In this document: piece after piece, positions 1 to 7,750 of the stretch | How positions within the stretch are numbered: position 1 is the first letter of the stretch | Layout of the letters: every line of letters starts with the position of its first letter | Source of the DNA: Acanthaster planci | Taxonomy: Eukaryota > Echinodermata > Asteroidea > Valvatida > Acanthasteridae | NCBI RefSeq assembly: GCF_001949145.1 | Contig: NW_019091623.1 | Coordinates: 339,185-349,306 of the forward strand | Direction of reading: 5' to 3' | Length of the DNA stretch: 10,122 bases | Notes under the pieces: generated by a model | Told to the model about the DNA's origin: nothing | What the model saw: the letters and a program-made list of their open reading frames with translations, nothing else | Database searches by the model: none | Translations under genes and position numbers: made by a program

Positions 1-360
1 ACAGAGCTACAAGAGCATCACTCCATTATGATCTTACAATGACGATTGAAGACTGTAATTACAAAGGACTACATGTAGGACTAAAACTGGCAGTCAAATT
101 TGTTACATTTTGACATCTCAAGCTCTCATTCATCACATGGTTTTCCCTATTGTACAGTGTACATCTCCTGATATTCGGTTTCCATTCATTCCAAAGACCT
201 TATTTATGGAATCTATATGGGATTTTTATTGCAAAACAATGTTCCAAATTATATATTTGAAATAGGACTCAGTTGACCGAGTCCCCAATTTCAAGAAATT
301 AAGGCTTCCTTTATTTGTGGACAGTTTTAAAGTCACATTTTCCGTTTAATTGTGTTGAAG

Positions 361-975
361 TGTGGTTGCCGGTGAAAAAGGGGATGTGAGTGGGCTTAGA
401 AAGGGGTGCAAATTGTCTCGCCAGATTGACCGTGTCAGACTGGGCTGGTTGCCGGTGAAAAAAGGGGATGCAAGTGGGCTGAGAAAGAGATGTGAATTGC
501 CTCACCGGTTTGACCATGTCAGACGGAGCTGGTTGACGGCAAAAAAAGGGATGCGAGAGAGCTGAGAAAGGGATGCGAATTGCCTCGCCGGATGGACCAT
601 GTAGACAGGGCTGGTTGCCGATGAAAAAAAGGGATGCGACTGGGCTGAGAAAGGGATGCGAATTTCCTCGCTGGTTTGACCGTGTCAGAGAGAGCTGGTT
701 GGCGGTAATAAAAGGGGATGCGAGTGAGCTGAGAAAGGGATGCGAATTGCCTCGCCGGATTAACCGTGTAGACAGGGCTGGTTGCCGATGAAAAAAGGGG
801 ATGCGACTGGGCTGAGAAAGGGATGTGAATTTCCTCGCTGGATTGACCATGTCAGACTGGGCTGGTTGCTGGTGAAAAAAGGGAATGGGAATGGGCTGAA
901 AAAGGGTTGCGAATTGCCTCGCTGGATTAAACGTGTCAGACAGAGCTGGTTGCCGGTGAAAAAAGGGATGCGAGT
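361..975 (+). repeat. 84-bp minisatellite array (block A, copy 1)
   Basis: Tandem units each open with GCTGGTTGCCGGTGAAAAAA and include GGGATGCGAATTGCCTCGCC. Unit starts are near 361, 444, 528, 610, 694, 777, 861 and 945, giving periods of 83, 84, 82, 84, 83, 84 and 84 and a final partial unit. The four central units alternate between two variants, making a dimer of about 167 bp. Because 84 is divisible by three, long frames run through the array on both strands; they repeat a 28-residue motif and are not evidence of a gene. Confidence 0.97.
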
Positions 976-1789
976 TTGGTGTGGAATTTTCATTCTAGTC
1001 AGTAGGGGGCGCATGCCTAATATGAGGTGACAATTCGATTGAACCTGTAGAAGTACCCTTTTCGTCACAATTATTGCTAACGTTACATTCACTTCTACAC
1101 ATGAAAATAATGCTAAATATACCTCTGATATAAAGGAGATATGATGATGCCGCTATAGCATCTTAGATAAGAAGTTGGTTTCAAAATGTCTGTAGTTGTA
1201 ATCGCCAGCATGCACTTCAATGTTGTTACTGGGAAAACGATTTTATAAACTACACTTAAAGTTTACCTTTGCCAAATACTGAAAATTATCGGTAACTGTT
1301 ACATCAATATAGAACAGCAAAAGTGAAGACCTTAAACATTAGGTTTTTATTGAATTTACATTTCCAAACTAAATTAAAAATTGAAGTTTAAATTGATACG
1401 GTGATGAAAGATTTCTTTAAGTTAACTACTTGTTTAACATACAGTTCTGCTGATTTTTCTGTCACGGTCAACATTGTTAAATTATTTGTGATACACGAAA
1501 CAGGAATTTTTCAGACTTTGCGGCACATTTGTGACATTTCATATAAATGACATGCAAAAACTATCCAGTAATAGTTGCACTAGCGCTAACATTCCTGTTT
1601 TGTATTGGTCTTAAAAGTCCGTTCTTTTGATGACCATGCTTGAACTGCTAAATGACAAAATAATTGAACAGTGACAGCAATATTCATTTATGCTCTCTTT
1701 TCAACATTTCTTACATCTTAGCTTGTAATTCAATTGTTGCATGCGCACTGATATTCAATGTCGAAAATGTATTTCATGAAATTTCAATT
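976..1789. other. AT-rich tail of block A, no gene seen
   Basis: Apart from the CTCF-like motif, I find no coding frame, RNA gene or clear repeat in this 0.8 kb or in its copy at 7714-8527. Stops are frequent in all frames and the short open frames do not look like protein. The two copies are about 99% alike by eye. Confidence 0.6.
999..1012 (+). promoter_or_regulatory. CTCF-like core motif (copy 1)
   Basis: TCAGTAGGGGGCGC matches the classical CTCF core CCASYAGRKGGCRS at 13 of 14 positions; only the first base differs. It lies about 25 bp past the end of the minisatellite. CTCF occurs across bilaterians, so binding is possible, but a motif match alone does not show occupancy. It could equally be a conserved part of the repeat. 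Confidence 0.35.
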
Positions 1790-2093
1790 CCAAGCAGCCA
1801 CGTTTTCATTTATTTCCCCTTTCTGCAGGCTACAGTCAAAGCCATACGTAGTAAAAAATATTCTTTCTCACCCCCAATTAATGCCGCTTGCAATGCCCAT
1901 GACACTCTCCCTCTGCTGCTGTAATCTTTTGGCAATTTCTCTGGATCGACAGTCACAGTCTCGGGGATCTGGGTTGTTACATCCTTTTTTCAATACCGGT
2001 AACTGTCTTATGCAATGACTTGTTGCTTTTCCTCTCTGCGCCTCGCTTTCTGATGTGATGTGGAAGTGCACCATTTCCAACTTGGTACTCTGT
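1790..2093 (+). repeat. Duplication block B, copy 1
   Basis: Direct repeat of 9083-9386, with about eight substitutions over 304 bp. In this copy it joins block A directly at 1789/1790, with two T bases shared with the copy 2 junctions. Most of it lies inside the minus-strand decayed coding region described at 1810-2675. Several differences are CpG here and TpG or CpA in copy 2. Confidence 0.95.
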
Positions 2094-2675
2094 AGCTGCC
2101 AAGAATGGCTAGATTATGTTCTATTTCTACAAGCAGGGGATTGTTGTCGGGGAATTCTCTTGCGGGTTGCTCACCATCACATGCTTCTCCTGTCCGGAGG
2201 TGGCCAGCTGATCAGTCTCATTTCTACCTTGTTGTTCTTGCTCATTTTGTATGTTAGGCATAGTGTAATTTTTTTGGCTGGTTTATCATTCATAGGCCTG
2301 TCTCCTGGTCGCTATTAATGTCTCTATCTGCTGGCTCATTTGAAAATGAAAGAAGACGTATACATGTACATCTGATTTTACAGCATTTCTACATCATTTA
2401 ACATCTTCTGACTCTGCAATGCTGCTATCGTTCCAGAGGGAATTACCTCTAAACAATATAACTTAGAAAGGCTCATCTTTGGCGTTCTCCTTGCCTAAAT
2501 AAAACATTTTCCCTTGCAACAAGTCCTTGATTCTCAAAGTGTCAAATGGTTCCAACCTTTTTTTGTGTCATCTTCGATCTTGATCAAGGAATGTGAGTGT
2601 TGATCCATTTATGGGCTCCGCATCGAAATTATTACACCAGTAATTCCAGTCGTCCATGGAAAAGTAATGACATTT
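1810..2675 (-). pseudogene. Decayed coding region of unknown family (copy 1)
   Basis: I do not recognise this protein. On the minus strand one frame is unusually open from 2675 to 2130. Its stops are at 2570, 2465, 2396, 2288 and 2285, and the stretches between read like protein, for example MDDWNYWCNNFDAEPINGST from 2657 and RLEPFDTLRIKDLLQGKMFY near 2558. A second frame takes over at 2211 and runs to the TAA at 1812-1810, with stops at 2010 and 1992. It includes open runs of 67 and 59 codons, with VEIEHNLAILGSYRVPSW and VDPEKLPKDYSSRGRVSW as readable parts. The frames overlap at about 2130-2211, so one frameshift or a small intron would link them. No conserved catalytic motif is visible. 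The downstream part is missing here but survives in copy 2. It could be an old transposon or virus-derived gene, or a host gene fragment. Confidence 0.5.
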
Positions 2676-3300
2676 TCAAACAATTAGTATGCCCATTGAT
2701 CCACTATAGGTCTTTCCCAGCTGAATTCAATAACACGAAAGACGGTCATGAAGCTTAGATCATTGTCGCAAACTGTAACCCTTTCCAAAGTGAGCGAATT
2801 CCACAAAGGAAACAGCTTTTGTTGAAGCAGAAAGTATACAACATAATGAGATAAGGAACTAATAAAGTTGCCGTTATAATGTTCATAAATTTCTGTGATC
2901 ACGGTTTGCAAATTTATAAATACAACTAAACGAAAACAAACAGGATGAGTTGTGACAAACAAGGTTGGGGCAATCAAGCTGGTGAAAATGTTGGCAAAAA
3001 ATCCCCGCTGCATGAAGTTTATTTAACAGTAACTGTCCACACCCATGACGAAACATCATGCATTTAAATTTTTTTACAACCGACAAAAAAGTGGAGTGTT
3101 AAAACGAGAAGAGGTTGAAACGGCCTTCTGATACCATCCTGGTCACCGACATAATCAATGTGCACTGTGAGCGTGCATAAACACATGTACTGTATAGTGT
3201 GTTCAGCATACCCTGCGGTTTCAGCAGTCACTGACTCTGAACTCCCCTGTGGCTGCCGAGTTAATTGAACATGGTTAGGAGTAGTACTTGCGGTCTGACA
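2676..3300. other. No supported gene
   Basis: AT-rich sequence. A 109-codon minus-strand frame (2684-3013) has a hydrophobic, low-complexity composition and no recognisable motif. I regard it as probably fortuitous, although it lies just upstream of the decayed coding region on the same strand and could be an exon remnant. I see no tRNA boxes and no tandem repeat. Confidence 0.4.
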
Positions 3301-3331
3301 GGGTTTGTGCACAAACCCCTTGTGCAAGGGG
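3301..3331. repeat. Two adjoining palindromes
   Basis: GGGTTTGTGCACAAACCC (3301-3318) is a perfect 18-bp palindrome. It overlaps by three bases CCCCTTGTGCAAGGGG (3316-3331), which has 7-bp arms around a TG centre. Both centres contain TGTGCA or TGTGCAC-type sequence. They could extrude as small cruciforms or be paired dimeric protein sites; no function is shown. Confidence 0.8.
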
Positions 3332-3348
3332 TGTTTGTGTAGAAGTAT

Positions 3349-3385
3349 TAATGTACCAACTTTTATGATAGTGTGCTGGTAATGA
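3349..3385 (+). repeat. Dispersed 37-bp repeat, forward copy
   Basis: The core GTACCAACTTTTATGA and the following GTGTGCTGGTAATG recur as the reverse complement at 5685-5721, with about three mismatches over 37 bp. The matching parts lie some 2.3 kb apart, one in the copy 1 private region and one in the spacer. They may be two fragments of one interspersed element. Confidence 0.75.
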
Positions 3386-3468
3386 GGGACACTAACTTTT
3401 GAGATTTTAATTTGTTTACTTTAGGCCAGAGCAGTTTTATATTGCCAGGTCAGACAACAATCTGAGTT

Positions 3469-3821
3469 TGTTCCTGGTCTTTATGCCCCCCCCCCGGAAC
3501 AGATCCAACAAAAACATACATGTTCCTTGCCGTTGCACCCCCTCGGAACAGTAGCACAAGTTTGAAATCATGATATTTCATAGCAGTGCATGTTCCCAGT
3601 CACAAAATCCCCCGTGGAACTGTTTCAAGTTCCCAGTCGTGATGTCCCCTGTGGAACATCAAAATTATAGCATGTTCCCAGTCATAAAGCCCCCCGCGGA
3701 ACAGCGACACGAATCACAGCATTGTATGTTCCCGGTCGTAATGCCCCCCCCCGGAACAGCAACACAAATTGTTAAGTCATAACATTACTGTGTTCCCGGT
3801 CATTTAGCCCCCATGGAACAG
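3469..3821 (+). repeat. Seven interspersed TGTTCC...GGAACA modules
   Basis: Seven related cores of about 28-32 bp begin with (T)GTTCC at 3470, 3522, 3592, 3630, 3674, 3729 and 3792. The general form is GTTCCCRGTCRTAAKG, a run of C, then GGAAC(A). The ends of each core are inverted repeats of 5-6 bp around a C-rich middle. Centre-to-centre distances vary (52, 70, 38, 44, 55, 63), and the intervening 10-40 bp are AT-rich and mostly unrelated. This is not a CRISPR array: the sequence is eukaryotic, the spacing is irregular and the cores are diverged. A 70-codon plus-strand frame across it is incidental. Confidence 0.85.
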
Positions 3822-3903
3822 TGCCACGCAAACGTGTTATTACATGTTACCACCTCCTGAATATCTCGTGCCATACGTATCTCCACAAGAAATAAATATC
3901 AAT

Positions 3904-4315
3904 TGTATCCAAACTGAAACTAAATTCCCACGGGAAAATCGATTACGAAAATCAATATGAGAGGGTACCCTAATCCAGTAAGCAAATAGAAAAATTTGTT
4001 TCAATAAATTTTAAGTTTTTGTTCAAAGAAACCTCGCCCAAGATCTGTGCTGGTGTAAAACCAATTAGAAATCTGTTCCTTCTTCATCTCCCTTGCCAAA
4101 CCTCTTTCCGAGGCCTCTGTGGCAGTGGCCATGTTTGACCGTTTGGCGGAATTTTATTCTTGACACCAGCATAGACCTTGAGCGAAGTTTCTTTGAACCC
4201 AAACTTGATATCTGTTGTAACAAATTTTTCTATTTGCTTACTGAATTATGGTACCTTTTGATATTAATTTTTGTAATCGATTTTCCCACGGGAATTTAGT
4301 TTCAGTTTGGATACA
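3904..4315. repeat. Long imperfect hairpin (foldback), copy 1
   Basis: Positions 3904-4056 are the reverse complement of 4163-4315: two 153-bp arms without gaps and about 20 mismatches, roughly 87% identity. Landmarks are TGTATCCAAACTGAAACTAA at the outer end and TTCAAAGAAAC with GCTGGTGT at the inner end. The loop is 4057-4162. The right arm ends a few bases before the minisatellite. Apparent frames of 68-73 codons across it arise from the arms. The shape resembles a palindromic MITE or foldback element end; I cannot name a family. Confidence 0.9.
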
Positions 4316-4558
4316 CTTTTTTTACCGGCAACCAGCTCTGTCTGACACGGTTAATCCGGCGAAGCAATTCGCATCCCTTTCTAAGCCCACTCGCATCCCC
4401 CTTTTTTTTCACCAGGAACCAGCCCAGTTGACACGGTCAATCCGGCCACGCAATTCGCATCCCTTTCTCAGCCCTTTCGCATCCCCTTTTTTCACCAGCA
4501 ACCAGCCCCGTCTGACATGGTCAAACTGGCGAGGCAATTTGCATCCCTTTCTCAGCCC
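3960..4558 (+). repeat. Duplication block C, copy 1
   Basis: Direct repeat of 9394-10122. It comprises most of the hairpin followed by the minisatellite in reverse orientation. Similarity is about 98-99% through the hairpin; the array units differ more and in number. It ends at the ambiguous base 4559, after which the sequence is unrelated. Confidence 0.92.
4317..4558 (-). repeat. 84-bp minisatellite array, inverted (block C, copy 1)
   Basis: The same unit as in block A but reverse-complemented: CCAGC landmarks fall at 4332, 4419 and 4502, with TTCGCATCCCTTTCTCAGCC in each unit. About 2.9 units are present before the array stops at the N (4559) in the middle of a unit. The truncated unit and the ambiguous base together suggest an assembly break. 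Confidence 0.95.
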
Positions 4559-4559
4559 N
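4559..4559. other. Ambiguous base, possible assembly gap
   Basis: The only N in the window. It falls within the expected unit text CTCAGCCC|A at the point where the minisatellite ends abruptly and unrelated sequence starts. The adjacency of 4558 and 4560 should therefore not be trusted. Confidence 0.7.
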
Positions 4560-4699
4560 AATCAAATGAGTCCATATATTCATATGGAAAAATGCCTTGT
4601 TGTTAAAGTAAATTATTGTTTGCCAAGTTTGGCTATAATTTATGCGTTAATTTGCGTGTTCAAAAAAGTTTGTCTCTCGGACACGATTCAACAATTTTA

Positions 4700-5105
4700 G
4701 CCCTTAAATACACCCGTTACTTGACAGTGATCTCTGACTTCTGGATTTTTAGAAAAAACGTTTGTCACACACTAAACAACGGTTGTCACCTGGGATGTCT
4801 GACTTTGCCGGCTTGTTACACCAACATTCACTTTTAAAATAGGAAATAAGTTTTTCACAAATCCTACACGTTCTGACATAATTAAATTTTTCTTTTTCCT
4901 TGGGAGTGAGTCCCAAAGGCTCGGGGTCTGCAAAGATATCGTTGATTTTTTCAACTTTTTCCATGAGACTTTGAATAAATATTTGCGCCACATTTGGGTC
5001 TCTCAGTTATTTGTTCCCCTGTAAAGGTTATTACTGATTTTGTTACCATTGCAACGCATGACCATGTAATAAAAACCACAAGCGACATCGTGATAGTGTG
5101 ATATT
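4700..5105 (-). pseudogene. Polinton/Maverick-type family B DNA polymerase fragment
   Basis: Known in the family: Polintons are large virus-like eukaryotic elements with a protein-primed type B DNA polymerase. Its animal versions carry a CxxC plus VRDHCHxTGxxRG segment resembling an endonuclease VII-type zinc/histidine finger. Seen here, in order on the minus strand: CGFYYMVMRCNGN (about 5087-5049) and LYRG (5025-5014) in one frame; DIFADPEPLGLTPKEKEKF and TCRICEK (4991-4752) in a second; then VRDHCQVTG (about 4738-4712) in a third. In-frame stops and at least two frameshifts break it. The exonuclease and polymerase catalytic motifs and all other Polinton genes are absent, so this is a dead internal fragment. 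The spacing between CRICEK and the VRDHC motif is longer than I expect, and CLVCDKRF lies between. Upstream, 5285-5105 may hold more decayed polymerase sequence. Confidence 0.72.
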
Positions 5106-5340
5106 CATTCGTTGTGCCTTGTAAATCTGGGAGTGCTGGTTTTCAACTAAGCGATACCGTGCCCCAGTACAGTAGCCGTTGCATTGATTCAACACAACGT
5201 GATAGCTTGTGTGTGTTGAAACGTCTGAAATCAGTCTGTGGGCCTTACGGCTGCTCGTTCGTACATTTAACCCTACAAAGATCACCCTCTATTATAAACC
5301 ATACATAATTATCGGGTTCTTGTAGACTCCATTCTAGTAG

Positions 5341-5592
5341 TTATTCGACATTAGAAATCACTCGCCACAGTTATTAGCAAACACAGCTAATAGAGTACCC
5401 CGTGTACACCTACATGTAACAACCAATACCGGGACGGTATACTTCCATCCCAACGGACGCGTCTCTAGCCGCTCAGGGACGATCCGGTCGTGCTGTCCGC
5501 GTCGCACACCTGAAGAAGACAGTGTCCTCGTGGGTCCTGCTCCCACCAAAGGGGTGCGACGTCACACTAAGATCGATTCAAAATCAGCATGA
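5341..5592 (+). pseudogene. GC-rich open frame without ATG, unknown
   Basis: A plus-strand frame of 83 codons runs from just after two in-frame TAG codons (5335-5340) to the TGA at 5590-5592. It has no internal ATG, so it would need to be an exon or a gene remnant. Readable parts are HLHVTTNTGTVYFHPNGRVS and RRTPEEDSVLVGPAPTKGVR. The 5440-5575 part is clearly richer in G+C and CpG than its surroundings, which favours real or former coding sequence. AG dinucleotides at 5334-5340 could serve as a splice acceptor. The opposite strand also carries a 63-codon ATG frame (5358-5549). I recognise neither product. Confidence 0.35.
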
Positions 5593-5684
5593 ATGACAAA
5601 CAGCATTTTTATTTGTGTCGTGTGTTTGTTTCTAAAACTGGTTTAGAAAACCATTTATTGCCACATACACAAACAGGAAAGACA

Positions 5685-5721
5685 CATTACCAGCACACTG
5701 TCATAAAAGTTGGTACCTTAA
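5685..5721 (-). repeat. Dispersed 37-bp repeat, inverted copy
   Basis: Reverse complement of 3349-3385 (CATTACCAGCACACTG then TCATAAAAGTTGGTAC). Similarity stops on both sides, so this is a short shared element and not part of the large duplication. Confidence 0.75.
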
Positions 5722-6463
5722 TCTTGCCCTAACTTACTCTTTATAATGGGTTTTGCAGTTTTTATCATAAAAAAATGAGAGCTGGGGGGTTGGGTTGCAG
5801 GCTGCCTTGGGCAGTAGCCCACGTTATTTGCGGTCAGGTAATCGCCGCAGTTGAATGGTTAACAAAGTGAAATGGGTATAGCAGCAGTCACCGGTCAACA
5901 AAGAATGTTCCATAGTATTGACGCAGGGTTTCCTGGGGGCGGGCCTTAGACTAAAGTAATGTTGGAAAGTACTGTTGCTGATAATTTATTTTTCTCATTT
6001 ACACAAATCCTGAGGGGGTAGGTTATGTATCTCCCCACCGTTGGTGATGGGCCGTGGAATCACCCCACACCTTTTTTGTGATGAGCAAAAAAGTTGATTT
6101 GTAAATTGATTTTAATATGCAATTCTGAGTTTGACGATTTTATGTACAATGTTTATAATGAACATTGCCCCCATAGTACATGGTGTGGCATTGATTTATA
6201 ATATATACTCTTTTCAAGACATGGCCACTTTACCTGTATAAACTGCTTTCCCTTTTCTCTTTGGCAGCCGTTTAATGGCAAACATCAACAATCATACTGA
6301 TACAAGAACGCATTCACTAATTAACCTTGGATGACTGGTCGATGTACAATCGTGCCTGGCTTTAATTTTGCTCATTAATTGCAAAACATGTTTCTTGTGT
6401 TGGTGGGTTGTACATGTGATAAATTATTATCAAAAAATTACTATGCAAAGAAAGAAATTAATT

Positions 6464-6484
6464 TAAACAAAGAAAGAAAGAAAA
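6464..6484 (+). repeat. Short GAAA/AAAG microsatellite
   Basis: Imperfect tandem AAAG-type units (ACAAAGAAAGAAAGAAA) occur in an A-rich context. Only four or so units are present, so it is a minor feature. Confidence 0.7.
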
Positions 6485-7180
6485 ATTCGCCAGGAAACAG
6501 ACTTTTTAAACAACCGTCTATCTACTGGTACATTGCATGGAAAAAGAGAATCCATCCCACATGTCTCGTAGATTGGAATATAAGTGAAATTTTTCTTGTT
6601 TCAATTATCTAAAAGCCGCAAAAGGCCGTCTAAAGGGTCTGTTTCTGCCATACCCAAATATTTGAAATCCGCTGGGGACATAAATTCTATAAAGCTGTCT
6701 GGGCCTCAGTTATTCATCCCCCAACTATGTATTTGTATAGTCAAAGGTTTTAATGAAGGGTCCAAAATTCTATCAAATAAGCTTTAATGTAAAAGTGTTC
6801 TGAATTAAGAGGGACTTATTTTATTCACAGAGCTACAAGAACATCATTCCATTAGGATCTTGCAATGACGATTGAAGACTGCAATTACAAAGGACTAGGA
6901 CTAAAACTGGCAGTCAAATTTGTTACATTTTGACATGTCAAGCTCTCATTCATCACATGGTTTTCCCTGTTGTACAGTGTACATCTCCTGATATTCGGTT
7001 TCCATTCATTCCAAAGACCTTATTTATGGAATCTATATGGGATTTTTCTTGCAAAACAATGTTCCAAATTATATATTTGAAATAGGACTCAGTTGACCGA
7101 GTCCCCAATTTCAAGAAATTAAGGCTTCCTTTAATTGTGGACAGTTTTAAAGTCACATTTTCCGTTTAATTGTGTTGAAG

Positions 7181-7713
7181 TGTGGTTGCCGGTGAAAAAA
7201 GGGGATGCAAGTGGGCTGAGAAAGAGATGTGAATTGCCTCGCCGGTTTGACCATGTCAGACGGGGCTGGTTGGCGGCAAAAAAAGGGATGCGAGAAGGCT
7301 GAGAAAGGGATGCGAATTGCCTCGCCAGATTGACCGTGTAGACAGGGCTGGTTGCCGATGAAAAAAAGGGATGCGACTGGGCTGAGAAAGGGATGCGAAT
7401 TTCCTTGCGGGTTTGACCGTGTCAGAGAGAGCTGGTTGGCGGTAATAAAAGGGGATGCGAGTGGGCTGAGAAAGGGATGCGAATTGCCTCGCCGGATTAA
7501 CCGTGTAGACAGGGCTGGTTGCCGATGAAAAAAGGGGATGCGACTGGGCTGAGAAAGGGATGTGAATTTCCTCCCGGGATTGACCATGTCAGACTGGGCT
7601 GGTTGCTGGTGAAAAAAGGGAATGCGAGTATGCTGAGAAAGGGTTGCAAATTGTCTCGCCGGATTAAACATGTCAGACAGAGCTGGTTGCCGGTGAAAAA
7701 AGGGGATGCGAGT
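7181..7713 (+). repeat. 84-bp minisatellite array (block A, copy 2)
   Basis: This is the same array as 361-975 with one unit fewer. Unit starts are near 7181, 7265, 7347, 7431, 7514, 7598 and 7682. The spacing series 84, 82, 84, 83, 84, 84 equals the last six intervals of copy 1, so units 2-8 of copy 1 align one to one with units 1-7 here. Variant units keep the same order, so the array was already structured before the duplication. A 225-codon minus-strand frame crossing it reflects the 84-bp period. Confidence 0.97.
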
Positions 7714-7736
7714 TTGGTGTGGAATTTTCATTCTAG

Positions 7737-7750
7737 TCAGTAGGGGGCGC
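7737..7750 (+). promoter_or_regulatory. CTCF-like core motif (copy 2)
   Basis: Identical to the motif at 999-1012 and at the same place relative to the array. Nothing beyond the motif match supports function. Confidence 0.35.

Larger units (their letters stand above)
1..1789 (+). repeat. Duplication block A, copy 1
   Basis: This stretch is repeated in the same orientation at 6827-8527. The match starts at the first base of the window, so the true left edge lies outside it. The block holds an unrecognised 360-bp left flank, an 84-bp minisatellite (361-975) and about 810 bp of AT-rich sequence without a convincing gene. By eye I count about seven substitutions between the copies over 1010-1789, roughly 1%, and somewhat more in the left flank. 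Copy 2 lacks one minisatellite unit and a few bases near position 75. The break at 1789 is followed in copy 2 by 555 bp absent here. Confidence 0.95.
2094..3959. other. 1.87-kb stretch present only in copy 1
   Basis: In copy 2 blocks B and C are only 7 bp apart, while here 1866 bp separate them. The stretch contains the upstream part of the decayed gene (to 2675), about 600 bp with no convincing feature, palindromes at 3301-3331, the TGTTCC/GGAACA modules at 3469-3821 and the outer end of the left hairpin arm (3904-3959). Because the decayed frame and the hairpin arm both continue into it from the shared blocks, I infer a deletion in copy 2, not an insertion here. Confidence 0.7.
5593..6826. 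other. Spacer between duplication copies, no convincing gene
   Basis: This contains the inverted 37-bp repeat (5685-5721), G-rich tracts near 5785 and 5935, and a short GAAA-rich microsatellite at 6464-6484. It also has two plus-strand frames (6379-6612, 77 codons; 6584-6787, 67 codons). The second includes KGSVSAIPKYLKSAGDINSI and looks somewhat protein-like, but it has no recognised motif, no upstream support and could be chance. I see no RNA gene. Confidence 0.45.

Noticed and set aside
311-1092. Long minus-strand frames (179 and 110 codons) and plus-strand frames across the first array
   Set aside because: They restate a 28-residue motif created by an 84-bp tandem repeat; frames are open on both strands and follow repeat phase, not coding constraint.
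1816-1878. A small intron (GTGAGA...CTGCAG) on the minus strand in block B
   Set aside because: Donor-like and acceptor-like sequences exist, but the reading frame is open straight through this stretch, so no intron is needed.
2107-2190. A minus-strand intron (GTGAGC...TTGGCAG) to explain the stops in the decayed region
   Set aside because: The second frame is already open across this interval (2211-2011), so an overlap by frameshift is simpler; splicing cannot be judged without transcripts.
2684-3013. 109-codon minus-strand frame as a gene
   Set aside because: Hydrophobic, AT-driven composition with no motif. It is kept only as a remote possibility of an exon of the neighbouring decayed region.
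3469-3821. Possible CRISPR array
   Set aside because: Cores are diverged, spacing ranges from 38 to 70 bp, there is no cas gene, and the surroundings are eukaryotic.
6584-6787. 67-codon plus-strand frame as a gene
   Set aside because: Partly protein-like, but short, isolated and without a recognised motif or supporting duplicate.
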